30,935 nt of DNA from DASRPD01 sp035646535 (GTDB lineage: Bacteria > Actinomycetota > Acidimicrobiia > IMCC26256 > JANYLB01): positions 1 through 30,935 of the forward strand of contig DASRPD010000110.1 of NCBI GenBank assembly GCA_035646535.1, in the 5' to 3' direction. Numbering within the stretch: the stretch's first letter is position 1; every line of letters begins with the position of its first letter. The notes beneath the pieces are model-generated. The model was given only the letters and a program-made list of their open reading frames with translations. It ran no database searches and was not told where the DNA came from. Positions 1 to 7,635 of the stretch are shown here, piece after piece. The position numbers and the translations under genes are program-made.

Positions 1-201
1 CCCGCACCCCCGCCCGCAAGCGGTGAGGCACCGAGAGAGTCTTCGATCGTTCCCGGCAACCCGAGCACTCACCACGCCCGCGCGAGTGCCGACGGTGTCA
101 CCCGCGCCGCCATCGGCGACGACAGAGGACAATGACGGCACGAGACTGACAGGGTCCGTATTGCCCGGGACGCGTACCCGGAATCGACGGTCCGCGGCAT
201 C
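1..201. other. non-coding or unassigned left edge
   Basis: I recognise no gene in this stretch. A 63-codon open frame exists on the plus strand, but its Pro/Thr/Arg-rich product looks like a GC-rich shadow. It probably holds the promoter of the downstream dsbB-like gene: a CTGACA hexamer at 146-151 could be a -35 box, but I see no convincing -10. No repeat or strong hairpin was noticed. Confidence 0.4.
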
Positions 202-792
202 ATGGGGCGAATGAGCACTGATCAGCTCTCGGTCTTCTTCGGCCTCCTGGCCGTCGGTGCCCTCGCGCTCGGCGGGTTGGCGCTTGTCGGAAGTGTCGTG
301 AGCAGGATCGGCCAACGAGCGGTGGAGCTGCGGCCGCTGCTGCTCCCACTTGCCTTCGTCGTCGCGGTGCTCGCCACCGCCGGAAGCCTGTACTACTCCG
401 AAATCGCCCACTACACGCCGTGTGAGCTCTGCTGGTACCAGCGCATCTGCATGTATCCGCTCACCGTGGTGCTCGGAGTAGCGCTGCTGCGTCGCGACGA
501 CCGGGGCGGTCTGTACGCGCTGCCGCTGGCCGTAGCGGGCCTCGGGGTCTCCATCTACCACTACCAGCTGCAGATGTTCCCCGAACAGGGATCGTCGTGC
601 GACACCGTCGCGCCGTGCACGTTCCAGTGGGTGGACACCTTGGGGTTCATGTCGATCCCGTTCATGGCCGGCTGCGGCTTTCTCGCGGTCATCGGACTGG
701 CGACGCTGTCACTCCGCCTCGACTCCCAACCCGACAACGGTGATGACGTCGACGAGCTCGTCGGCCCCCCCACCAGTGAGGTGCTGCGATGA
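202..792 (+). CDS. DsbB/BdbC-family disulfide oxidoreductase
   Basis: A membrane quinone-linked thiol oxidoreductase that would reoxidise a DsbA/TlpA-like partner on the outer face of the membrane. The 196-residue product has about four hydrophobic helices. The first cysteine pair is C74-E-L-C77, followed by WYQRICMYPL, a signature typical of BdbC-type DsbB proteins. The second pair is C133 and C139 in the loop before the last helix. The start at 202 has a weak ribosome binding site; an in-frame ATG at 211 is equally possible. The stop overlaps the next start by 4 nt (ATGA), so the two genes are surely co-translated, and the neighbour is a CxxC thioredoxin-fold protein, which supports the role. 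The family call is firm; the physiological substrate is unknown. Confidence 0.9.
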   Translation: MGRMSTDQLSVFFGLLAVGALALGGLALVGSVVSRIGQRAVELRPLLLPLAFVVAVLATAGSLYYSEIAHYTPCELCWYQRICMYPLTVVLGVALLRRDDRGGLYALPLAVAGLGVSIYHYQLQMFPEQGSSCDTVAPCTFQWVDTLGFMSIPFMAGCGFLAVIGLATLSLRLDSQPDNGDDVDELVGPPTSEVLR

Positions 793-1493
793 ACAGCCGA
801 CCCGGCCACAACAAGAGTCGCCGGCCCAAGTCCGCTCTGACGTCCAAGAAGACGGCCACGTCGTCACGCGTGTGGTGGATCGGCGGTGGGCTCGTCGTGG
901 TCGTGCTGGTCGCGTTGATCATCGCCAGCATCGCGGGTTCGTCGGGCGACACCTCCGGCGACGGCGTTGCGCAGGTGTCATCGGTGGAGCTCCTGGGCGC
1001 GGACCTGCCCGAGTTCACGAGCACCGAGGACGACCCCGCGGTCGGGACGCCCGCGCCGGGGATCGAAGCCGCCGAGTTCGACGACACGCCGGTCACGGTC
1101 GACTTCGGCGACGGCAACTCGAAGGTCATCGTGTTCTTCGCCCACTGGTGCCCGCACTGCCAGGCCGAGCTCCCGCGCCTGACCGAGTGGTTGGATACCC
1201 ACGAGGTCCCGGCGGGCGTGGACATCATCGCGATCAACACCGGCGTCGATGAGGGCGCACCGAACTACCCGCCGTCGTCATGGTACGAAGACGTCGGCTG
1301 GCCCGAGCAGGTGCTGCGGGACTCGTCCGACAGCGCCATCGCCCGCGCCTACGGGCTTTCCGGGTACCCCTTTGTCGTCGTGGTCGACGGCGAAGCCAAC
1401 GTGCTCGCTCGGTCCAGCGGAGAGCTCAGCGCCGAGCAGTGGGAAGGCCTGCTCGAGCTGGCCGCCGCCGGTTCGACCACCGCGACCCAGTGA
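789..1493 (+). CDS. membrane-anchored TlpA-like thioredoxin-fold protein
   Basis: A 234-residue thiol-disulfide protein. A basic N-terminus (residues 1-27) precedes one hydrophobic helix (about 29-50), so the catalytic domain lies outside the membrane. The active site is W120-C-P-H-C124. The cis-proline expected opposite it is P194 in a GYPFVVVV strand. CPHC is the DsbA-type dipeptide, whereas the fold order resembles TlpA/ResA, so it could act as an oxidase fed by the upstream DsbB-like protein or as a cytochrome c/thiol reductase. The 4-nt overlap with the DsbB gene favours the oxidase role. The gene ends convergently with glmM; the 130-nt gap has only a weak hairpin near 1517-1530. Confidence 0.85.
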   Translation: MNSRPGHNKSRRPKSALTSKKTATSSRVWWIGGGLVVVVLVALIIASIAGSSGDTSGDGVAQVSSVELLGADLPEFTSTEDDPAVGTPAPGIEAAEFDDTPVTVDFGDGNSKVIVFFAHWCPHCQAELPRLTEWLDTHEVPAGVDIIAINTGVDEGAPNYPPSSWYEDVGWPEQVLRDSSDSAIARAYGLSGYPFVVVVDGEANVLARSSGELSAEQWEGLLELAAAGSTTATQ

Positions 1494-1623
1494 CCGGGCT
1501 GGGTTGCCGACCGGATCGACCGTCACGGTCAAGCCGATCGTAGGGACCAATGCCTGCCCCGACCCCGCTCTCCGCAAGGAATGCTCGCCACGCGGTGCTC
1601 ACCCTGCCGCGAACGGATGGGGG

Positions 1624-2979
1624 TCAGGCGTCCGTGGGCGCCCCGAGGTGGGTGATGAGGCTGGCGGCGAGGCGGTCGACGAGGGCTCTGGCGGTCTCGT
1701 CGGTGGGGGCTTCGACCATGATCCGCACGACGGGCTCGGTGCCGGATGGTCGGACGAGGACTCGTCCGCCGTCGCCCAGCTCCGCCTTCACCGCGCGCAC
1801 CTCGGCCCAGAAGTCGGCCGCGCGCTCGAGGCCGTCCCGGTCGGCCACCGCGACGTTGGCCAGCTCCTGGGGCAGGCGCGTCACCATCGCCGCCAGCTCG
1901 GAGAGTGGGACACCGGCCCGGTGCATCACGTCGAGCAGGAGCATCCCGGTCAGCGTCCCGTCTCCGGTCATGGCGTGCTCGGCGAAGATCACGTGGCCCG
2001 ACTGCTCGCCACCCAGCACGAGCCCGTCACGGTCCATTGCCTCGCGTACGTGGCGGTCACCGACCGGTGTCACCACGATGTCGATCTGTTCTGCGGCGAG
2101 GGCGCGTCGCAGCCCGAGGTTCGACATCACCGTCACCGCGATGGTGCGGTGGGCCAACGCGCCGCGCGTCGCGAGATCGCGGGCACACACCGCCAGGATC
2201 TGGTCGCCATCCACCAACGCGCCGCGCTCGTCGACCGCGATCACCCGATCCGCGTCACCGTCGAACGCGAGACCGGCTGCCGCGCCGCGCGCCACGACCT
2301 CGCGCTGCAGCCCACTCGGGTCGGTCGAGCCGCACCCGGCGTTGATGTTGGTCCCGTCGGGGGTGATGTGCAGCGCCGTGACCGTCGCGCCGGCGGCCCG
2401 CAGCGCCCGGGGCGCGACCCGCGACGCCGCGCCGTGACCGCAGTCCACGACGACCGACACGCCGTCCAGGGTGCGACCGTCGAGTGCGCCGACGAGATGG
2501 TCGACGTAGCCGTCGACGAGATCGGCGGCCGGCGTCACCGTGCCCACCGCGGCACCCGATTCGCCGCCTGGTTCGCCGTCGTGCGAGGCGTCGGGCGATC
2601 CATCGAGCACGCGGATCAGCTCGGCTTCGAGCGCGGCCTCCACGTCGTCGGCGAGCTTGCGGCCCCCGGCGGCGAAGAGCTTGATGCCGTTGTCGGCGAA
2701 CGGGTTGTGGCTGGCCGAGATGACCGCCCCGGAGCCCGCCGCGGTTGCGAACGCGACGGCCGGGGTGGGCACCACGCCCATCGTGGCGACCGCGGCGCCC
2801 CCGGCGGTGAGTCCGGCCACGAGCGCGGCTTCGAGCATGGGGCCCGATCGGCGGGTGTCTCGACCGATCACGAACGGGCCGTCGAGGACCCGCGCCGCGG
2901 CGCGACCGAGCGCGACCACGAGCTCGGGAGTGATATCGACGTTCGCGACGCCGCGGATCCCGTCGGTGCCGAAACGCAC
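1624..2979 (-). CDS. glmM: phosphoglucosamine mutase
   Basis: Converts glucosamine-6-phosphate to glucosamine-1-phosphate on the way to UDP-GlcNAc and peptidoglycan, in the cytoplasm. I start at the GTG at 2979 because it gives the typical N-terminus V-R-F-G-T-D-G-I-R-G and 451 residues, the normal family length. The open frame extends further upstream, but only inside rpsI. The phosphoserine loop is ISAS90-HNP, the Mg loop DGDADR lies near residue 230, and the sugar-phosphate loop RPSGTEP is near the C-terminus. A Gly/Asp/Ser-rich stretch around residues 125-145 looks like a surface insertion. It lies 7 nt after the rpsI stop, so it is transcribed with rplM-rpsI, a common actinobacterial arrangement. 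Confidence 0.96.
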   Translation of the reverse strand: MRFGTDGIRGVANVDITPELVVALGRAAARVLDGPFVIGRDTRRSGPMLEAALVAGLTAGGAAVATMGVVPTPAVAFATAAGSGAVISASHNPFADNGIKLFAAGGRKLADDVEAALEAELIRVLDGSPDASHDGEPGGESGAAVGTVTPAADLVDGYVDHLVGALDGRTLDGVSVVVDCGHGAASRVAPRALRAAGATVTALHITPDGTNINAGCGSTDPSGLQREVVARGAAAGLAFDGDADRVIAVDERGALVDGDQILAVCARDLATRGALAHRTIAVTVMSNLGLRRALAAEQIDIVVTPVGDRHVREAMDRDGLVLGGEQSGHVIFAEHAMTGDGTLTGMLLLDVMHRAGVPLSELAAMVTRLPQELANVAVADRDGLERAADFWAEVRAVKAELGDGGRVLVRPSGTEPVVRIMVEAPTDETARALVDRLAASLITHLGAPTDA

Positions 2980-2986
2980 CGGGCTG

Positions 2987-3379
2987 CTACCGCTTGGAGT
3001 ACTGCGGCGCCTTGCGCGCCTTGTGGAGGCCGTACTTCTTGCGCTCCACACGGCGAGAGTCACGCGTGAGGAGACCGGCCTTCTTGAGCGTCGGGCGGGC
3101 CTCGGCGTCGAGGGCAAGCAGGGCCCGGGCGATGCCCAGCCTGAGCGCGCCGGCCTGGCCGTTCACACCGCCGCCGTGGACCGTCGCGTCGACGTCGTAG
3201 ACCTCGACGGTCTCGGTGACCCGCAGCGGCTCGGTGGCCACGACCCGTTGCACGGGCGTGGGGAAGTAGTGCTCGAACTCGCGCCCGTTGACGGTGATCT
3301 TGCCGGTGCCGGGACGCAGCCGCACGCGTGCGACCGCCTCCTTGCGACGTCCGGTGCTCTGTACCAGGGGCTTGGGCAA
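2987..3379 (-). CDS. rpsI: 30S ribosomal protein S9
   Basis: S9 of the small-subunit head; its C-terminal tail reaches the P-site tRNA. The STGRRKEAVARVRL start of the domain and the basic QYSKR end are diagnostic. No ATG or GTG fits. The TTG at 3379 has an AAAGGT ribosome binding site about 6 nt upstream, lies 32 nt beyond the rplM stop, and gives a normal 130-residue protein (MPKPLVQSTGRRKEAV). Longer readings would run through rplM in another frame. Second gene of the rplM-rpsI-glmM unit. Confidence 0.96.
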   Translation of the reverse strand: MPKPLVQSTGRRKEAVARVRLRPGTGKITVNGREFEHYFPTPVQRVVATEPLRVTETVEVYDVDATVHGGGVNGQAGALRLGIARALLALDAEARPTLKKAGLLTRDSRRVERKKYGLHKARKAPQYSKR

Positions 3380-3411
3380 CGCGAGACCTTTCGGGACTGA
3401 GGGGTGACCGG

Positions 3412-3858
3412 TTAGCGCCGCGCGCGCTTGTCGAGCGCGTACGGCTCGGGCCGTTGCGCGGAGTGCGGGTGGGTCGGACCCGAGTAGGTGCGCATCTTCT
3501 TGAGCATGGACCGACCGAGGCGACCCTTCGGCAGCATCCCCTTCACCGCGAGATGGACCACTCGCTCGGGGTGGCGCTCCAACATCCGCTCGAGGGACTC
3601 CTGGGTGAGCCCGCCCGGGTAGCCGGAGTGGCGGTAGTACTGCTTGGCCATGGCCTTGCGAGCCGAGACGTCCATCTTGGAGGCGTTGACGACGACCACG
3701 TGGTCCCCCACGTCGACCTGGGGCGCCCACGTCGGCTTGTGCTTCCCGCGCAGCAGCGTCGCGATCTCACTGGCCATACGGCCGAGCGTCGCGCCCTCGG
3801 CGTCGATGACGTGCCAGACGCGCTGAATGTCGGATGCTTTCGGCGTGAAGGTCTGCAT
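3412..3858 (-). CDS. rplM: 50S ribosomal protein L13
   Basis: An early-assembly large-subunit protein of 148 residues. MQTFTPK at the start, WHVIDAEGATLGRMAS, and the MLPKGRLGRSM motif identify it. The ATG at 3858 is preceded by GAAGGACC, and an upstream in-frame GTG/ATG reading adds only non-conserved residues. It is the promoter-proximal gene of the rplM-rpsI-glmM operon. A plausible promoter lies at 3947-3975 and a hairpin in the leader at 3894-3918. Confidence 0.97.
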   Translation of the reverse strand: MQTFTPKASDIQRVWHVIDAEGATLGRMASEIATLLRGKHKPTWAPQVDVGDHVVVVNASKMDVSARKAMAKQYYRHSGYPGGLTQESLERMLERHPERVVHLAVKGMLPKGRLGRSMLKKMRTYSGPTHPHSAQRPEPYALDKRARR

Positions 3859-3893
3859 GGTCCTTCGAGATGGTCCTACGAGATCACGATCCG

Positions 3894-3918
3894 CCCCTCG
3901 GCCCAATGGCCCGAGGGG
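3894..3918 (-). promoter_or_regulatory. hairpin in the rplM leader
   Basis: CCCCTCGG at 3894-3901 and CCGAGGGG at 3911-3918 are perfect inverted arms of 8 bp with a 9-nt loop. In the minus-strand transcript this lies between the proposed promoter and the rplM ribosome binding site, about 36 nt before the start codon. L13 leaders with autoregulatory hairpins are known in other bacteria. Whether this one binds L13 is inference. Confidence 0.45.
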
Positions 3919-3946
3919 GTTACCCCGACTCGCAGGGCAACAGGTG

Positions 3947-3975
3947 ATTCTACGTCAGCCAGGGTTGGCCGGCAA
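3947..3975 (-). promoter_or_regulatory. sigma70-type promoter for rplM-rpsI-glmM
   Basis: On the minus strand TTGCCG (3970-3975) and TAGAAT (3947-3952) are separated by exactly 17 bp. The -10 matches consensus at five of six positions. Transcription would begin near 3940 and give a leader of about 80 nt before the rplM ATG. Confidence 0.6.
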
Positions 3976-3979
3976 TCCG

Positions 3980-4002
3980 GGCCTGGCCGGACGGGCCAGG
4001 CC
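3980..4002. repeat. 9-bp inverted repeat in the divergent intergenic region
   Basis: GGCCTGGCC (3980-3988) and GGCCAGGCC (3994-4002) form a perfect 9-bp palindrome with a 5-nt centre. It lies only 4 bp upstream of the proposed rplM -35 box and about 110 bp before the divergent phosphatase-like gene. No T-tract follows on either strand, so a terminator is unlikely. An operator or simply a GC-rich palindrome are the alternatives. Confidence 0.5.
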
Positions 4003-4112
4003 AGACGAGCGCGGCCGGCGGTCCGGACGCCTGAGCGCCCCGAGCGGCGAGCACTTCGGGGGCCTCCGGGACCCCCTCAGGCACCCAGCAGAGCCGCCGG
4101 TAGGCTCGCATC

Positions 4113-5612
4113 ATGACCGATACCGCCCCGGCCGATGCCGCGCTCGAGGTGCTCCTCGGTGCTGATCTGGACCCCATCGTCGACATGGTGCTGCGCCGAC
4201 GGGACGGCGGCTACGAGGCCCTCGCCCATGACGGGGCCGTGCGGTTCCGCCGCACCGGTCCGGGCCCGGACGGCTACGAGACGACCGCGGTCGAAGGTGC
4301 CAACCCGCTCGGCTCGGTCGCGACCGACCGGTTCAGCCCCCTGGTGAACGAGCAGGCCAACCGCTATCCGACCCGCACCGCGAACTCGTACCCGTTCGCG
4401 TTCGATCACACCGCGCAGCTCTTCGACTCGCCGGCCGCGCCCGACCTGTGCGTGATCCACTCCGCCGCGCACAACTGGGAAGACCAGGGTGGCCACCGCG
4501 GCGAGCACGGCTCGATCGGCCTCGTGCAGGCCCGGGCGCCGTGGATCATCGCCGGCCAGGGGGTGCGGGCCGAGGGGGTGGTCGCGCGATCGGCCCGGGT
4601 CGTCGACGTCGCGCCGACCGTCGCGGCACTGTTGGGTTGTCAGCCGGTCGGACGCAACGATCGTGGCGAGATCTACCTGGAAGGCCAGGACGGCGAGGTT
4701 CGCCGCGATGTGCTCGAACCCGGCGCCGAACCGCCGAGCATCGTGGTCGGCTGCCTGTTCGACGGCACGAACTCGAACGTGTTGTACGACATGGCCGCTC
4801 GGGGCGAGGCGCCCAACGTGGCCCGGCTCATCGAGATGGGTACCGCGTTCGGCCACGGTGCCATGTCGGGTCTGCCGACCGTCACGCTCGCCAACCACAC
4901 GTCGATCATGACCGCGCGGCTGCCCGGCCACCACGGCATCCTGCACAACGCCTGGTTCGACCGGTCCCGCGGCGAGCAGATCATCACGAACTCCTCGGCG
5001 ACCTGGCCGACCGCGATGCAACACGTGACACCGGGCGTGGAGTCCCTGCACGACGCGATCCATCGCAGCTTCCCCGCCGCGTTCACCGCCGCGGTCAACG
5101 AGCCGTGTGACATCGGCGCGGACTACTCCACGTTCGAGTTCTTCCGACGCGGCGAGGTGCCGCCGATTCCGTCATCGCCCGACGGGCTGCCGCACACGAC
5201 GGAGCGGTTCGTGCGGCCGTCGAAGGACTACTCGTGGTCGTCGATCGTCGACCACATGGGAGTCGACCAAGCCGTCGGGATCCTCGGTGGGAGCTACCGG
5301 GACGAGCCGTATCCGTTGCCGCGGTTCTTGTTCGCCAACTTCACCCTCACCGACTCGGCCATGCACGAAGGCGGCCCGTACTCGGAGATCGCGGCGGCCT
5401 CGGTGCGCGACAGCGACGCTCGTCTCGGTGAGATCCTCGCCGCGGTCGAACGGGCCGGCGTGTGGGACGACGCCGCGTTCTTCCTCGTCGCCGACCACGG
5501 CATGGAGGAGAACGACCCGTCGGTGCGTGGTGACTGGGACGTCAATCTGCGCGAAGCCGGCATCAAGTTCCGCGACGAGGGCTACTCCTTCATCTACGTC
5601 GACGAGGAGTGA
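4113..5612 (+). CDS. alkaline-phosphatase-superfamily hydrolase with apparently permuted domain order
   Basis: A 499-residue protein of the type I phosphodiesterase/nucleotide pyrophosphatase branch; no signal peptide is visible. The catalytic core is in the second half: D217 in FDGT, the probable nucleophile T258 in GLPTVTLANH followed by TARLPGHHGI, D414-x3-H418, and D461-H462 in VADHGM. In relatives the last metal histidine follows the DHG motif by about 100 residues and is succeeded by a strand and a (V)APTVAALLG helix. Here the stop comes 38 residues after DHGM, while EH132GS, APWIIAGQG and DVAPTVAALLG are in the first 175 residues. The order is therefore C-terminal segment first. All metal ligands appear to be present, so activity is plausible; the substrate is unknown. 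It is transcribed divergently from rplM and lies 23-95 nt before the methyltransferase, depending on that gene's start. Confidence 0.82.
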   Translation: MTDTAPADAALEVLLGADLDPIVDMVLRRRDGGYEALAHDGAVRFRRTGPGPDGYETTAVEGANPLGSVATDRFSPLVNEQANRYPTRTANSYPFAFDHTAQLFDSPAAPDLCVIHSAAHNWEDQGGHRGEHGSIGLVQARAPWIIAGQGVRAEGVVARSARVVDVAPTVAALLGCQPVGRNDRGEIYLEGQDGEVRRDVLEPGAEPPSIVVGCLFDGTNSNVLYDMAARGEAPNVARLIEMGTAFGHGAMSGLPTVTLANHTSIMTARLPGHHGILHNAWFDRSRGEQIITNSSATWPTAMQHVTPGVESLHDAIHRSFPAAFTAAVNEPCDIGADYSTFEFFRRGEVPPIPSSPDGLPHTTERFVRPSKDYSWSSIVDHMGVDQAVGILGGSYRDEPYPLPRFLFANFTLTDSAMHEGGPYSEIAAASVRDSDARLGEILAAVERAGVWDDAAFFLVADHGMEENDPSVRGDWDVNLREAGIKFRDEGYSFIYVDEE

Positions 5613-5707
5613 GCGGCGGGCCCGGCGGGCCATGAGTGTCCGTGCCGGCCCATAGGATCACGACCGAAGCTCGCGAACGGATCATGCGAGCACGCGGGAG
5701 GGCCAGG

Positions 5708-7180
5708 GTGGCGGGACGACGCAAGCCGACGAAGACGTCGAACTTCGGTGTCGGACGGCGCGAGAACCACGACGCGAGCGCCTTCTACGAACGTTTCGTG
5801 GCACCCGAGCTCTCCGATGACGACGCGGTGCCGCCGCCGTTGCCGGTCGACGAGCCGTTCCAGAAGGGCGACGCGCGCTCGATGGACGCAGTCGCGCCGG
5901 GCTCGGTCGCGTTGGTCGTCACCTCACCGCCGTACTTCGCGGGCAAGCAGTACGAGGAGGAGCTCGAACGCGACGGCATCCCCAGCTCCTACGTCGAGTA
6001 CCTCGACCTGCTGCGTGACGTCTTCGCCGAATGCGAGCGCAAGCTGGAGCCCGGCGGTCGGATCGCGGTCAACGTCGCCAACCTCGGCCGCAAGCCCTAC
6101 CGGAGCCTCTCGGCCGACGTGATCAGGATCCTCCAGGACGACCTCGGGATGCTGCTGCGCGGCGAGGTGGTGTGGCGCAAGGGCATCGGCGACGTCGGCG
6201 CCGCGGGCAACTGCGCGTGGGGCTCGTACCGCACGCCGGCGAACCCCGTGCTGCGCGACGTGTCCGAACGCGTCGTCATCGCGAGCAAGGGCCGGTTCGA
6301 CCGGGCCAAGCCCGCCAAGGTTCGGCGCGAACAGGGGCTGCCGGCTGAGACCGACATCGACGCGGACGCGTTCATGGCCGCCACGCTGGACGTGTGGGAC
6401 ATCGAGCCCGAGCGCGCGAAACGGGTCCACCATCCGGCTCCGTTCCCGGTCGAGCTGCCGGAACGGCTGATCTGGCTCTACACCTACCGAAACGACCTCG
6501 TGCTCGATCCCTTCATGGGCTCCGGCTCGACGCTCGTGGCGGCGGCGCGACACGACCGCCGCTACGTCGGCTACGACCTCGATCCCGAATACGTCGACCT
6601 GGCACGCGCGCGCGTCGAACAGGAGCCGGCCCAGCCGCGACCACAAGCCCTCGAGCCCCGGGCGTCTGGCGCCGAAGACGAAGACGAAGACGAAGACGAA
6701 GACTTCCAGACCCGATCGACCCACGAAGGCAAGGCCGCGCACGCCCTGGCCGCCCAGATGCTCGAAGAGGCCGGCTTTCGAATCGTGCACAAGAACAAGC
6801 GCGTGCGCGGCACCGGCGCGACGATCAGCTACGTAGCACTCGATGCCGACGAACGCCCCTGGCACTTCGACGTCTCCGGCGCGTTCACCGGGACGCGAAA
6901 CGGTTTCCAACGCACCGACGCCGTGTGGCAGTCGCTCGGCCGGGCCTACGTGCTCACGCGGCCGGGCCACGAGGTCGAGCGGCTCGTGTTCCTCACCTCC
7001 CACCTACCCTGGCCGGGCAGCGAAGCAGACACGGCGCTTCGAGCCGCGGGCACCGAGGGGTTCTTCGATGCCATCGCGATGCGCTCCGACGAGGGCTTCG
7101 CGCGGCTGGCCGCCTACGCCAGTGGCGTCCAGACACCACTGCCCGGTTTCTGGACCGAGCGCGATCTCGACCGCCGGTGA
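5708..7180 (+). CDS. beta-class site-specific DNA methyltransferase (m4C type) with C-terminal nuclease-like domain
   Basis: Motif IV TSPPY (residues 72-76 from this start) precedes the AdoMet motif DPFMGSGST (267-275), the beta-class order. SPPY favours N4-cytosine over N6-adenine methylation. I chose the GTG at 5708 because GGGAGG lies 6 nt upstream; the frame is also open from ATG 5636, adding 24 Arg-rich residues. After the catalytic domain comes a five-unit Glu-Asp linker (about 323-332) and then a roughly 150-residue domain with GTRNGFQRTD and LVFLTSHLP. That domain is clearly related to the protein encoded immediately downstream. In it the positions matching the downstream D44 and K60 are both serine (374 and 390), so this copy is probably not a working nuclease. 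The 4-nt GTGA overlap with the next gene indicates co-translation. Target sequence unknown. Confidence 0.88.
   Translation: MAGRRKPTKTSNFGVGRRENHDASAFYERFVAPELSDDDAVPPPLPVDEPFQKGDARSMDAVAPGSVALVVTSPPYFAGKQYEEELERDGIPSSYVEYLDLLRDVFAECERKLEPGGRIAVNVANLGRKPYRSLSADVIRILQDDLGMLLRGEVVWRKGIGDVGAAGNCAWGSYRTPANPVLRDVSERVVIASKGRFDRAKPAKVRREQGLPAETDIDADAFMAATLDVWDIEPERAKRVHHPAPFPVELPERLIWLYTYRNDLVLDPFMGSGSTLVAAARHDRRYVGYDLDPEYVDLARARVEQEPAQPRPQALEPRASGAEDEDEDEDEDFQTRSTHEGKAAHALAAQMLEEAGFRIVHKNKRVRGTGATISYVALDADERPWHFDVSGAFTGTRNGFQRTDAVWQSLGRAYVLTRPGHEVERLVFLTSHLPWPGSEADTALRAAGTEGFFDAIAMRSDEGFARLAAYASGVQTPLPGFWTERDLDRR
6674..6703 (+). repeat. five tandem GAAGAC hexamers
   Basis: Five perfect copies of GAAGAC encode alternating Glu-Asp residues in the methyltransferase gene. 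They lie exactly between the methyltransferase catalytic domain and the C-terminal nuclease-like domain, so this is an acidic flexible linker. The repeat could change copy number by slippage in whole codon pairs without breaking the frame. Confidence 0.95.
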
Positions 7181-7596
7181 GCTCGTTCCAGTCCTCGTCG
7201 GTCGCGCAGGGTCGGCAATTCGCCCAGCAGTGCGACTCCCTGCTGGGCGGGTACGGCTACACCCTCGAGGGCAGCCGGAAGGTCCCGGGCATCGGCGTCG
7301 AGGTCGACCAGATCGCTCGCAGCCCCGGCGGAACGAAGGTGTGGTTCGAGTACAAGGGCAGCATCCAGGGCACCCGACCAGGCCTGCTTCGCACCGACAC
7401 GCTCAAGAAGGCCGTGGCCAACGGGGCGCTCATCGCCGGTCTCGAAGACCATCCGCCCTACATCGTGTTGACGTCGCACCTTCCGACCGGCGGTGCCGGA
7501 CAGGAGATGCTCGAGACCGCGAACCGGCTCGGCTACTTCGCCGATGTCGTCTGCATCTACGACCCGAAGGACCAGCTCCGGCTCAAGGAGTTGTAG
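7177..7596 (+). CDS. putative PD-(D/E)XK restriction-type nuclease subunit
   Basis: A 139-residue protein starting at GTG 7177, overlapping the methyltransferase stop (GTGA). The longer open frame in this phase only reads through the methyltransferase in another frame. VEVD44Q, a 13-residue spacer and then FE58YK60GS fit the D-x(n)-E-x-K pattern of PD-(D/E)XK nucleases. The rest, IQGTRPGLLRTD and IVLTSHLP, aligns residue by residue without gaps around the core with the C-terminal domain of the methyltransferase. The inference is a compact restriction-modification pair in which this subunit supplies the active site. I cannot name a family; a repair or non-restriction nuclease is possible. The next gene is convergent, 39 nt away. 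Confidence 0.72.
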   Translation: MSSFQSSSVAQGRQFAQQCDSLLGGYGYTLEGSRKVPGIGVEVDQIARSPGGTKVWFEYKGSIQGTRPGLLRTDTLKKAVANGALIAGLEDHPPYIVLTSHLPTGGAGQEMLETANRLGYFADVVCIYDPKDQLRLKEL

Positions 7597-7635
7597 CTCG
7601 GCCCGAGGCCGGCCGATGTCGGCGACGCGGCGCGC

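Noticed and set aside
23..214. 63-residue open frame at the left edge
   Set aside because: Composition is typical of GC-rich noise, no recognised motif, no ribosome binding site, and it runs into the dsbB-like start.
1249..3069. 606-residue plus-strand open frame opposite glmM and within the TlpA gene
   Set aside because: His/Arg/Gly/Asp-rich translation is the antisense shadow of glmM; glmM has complete family motifs.
4113..4640. Phosphatase-like gene as a fusion of two incomplete genes or a truncated duplicate
   Set aside because: Each metal ligand occurs once and the two segments are complementary, which fits permutation better than duplication; misassembly remains to be excluded.
4077..5063. 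328-residue minus-strand frame opposite the phosphatase-like gene
   Set aside because: Antisense shadow with no domain or credible start; the plus-strand protein carries conserved catalytic motifs.
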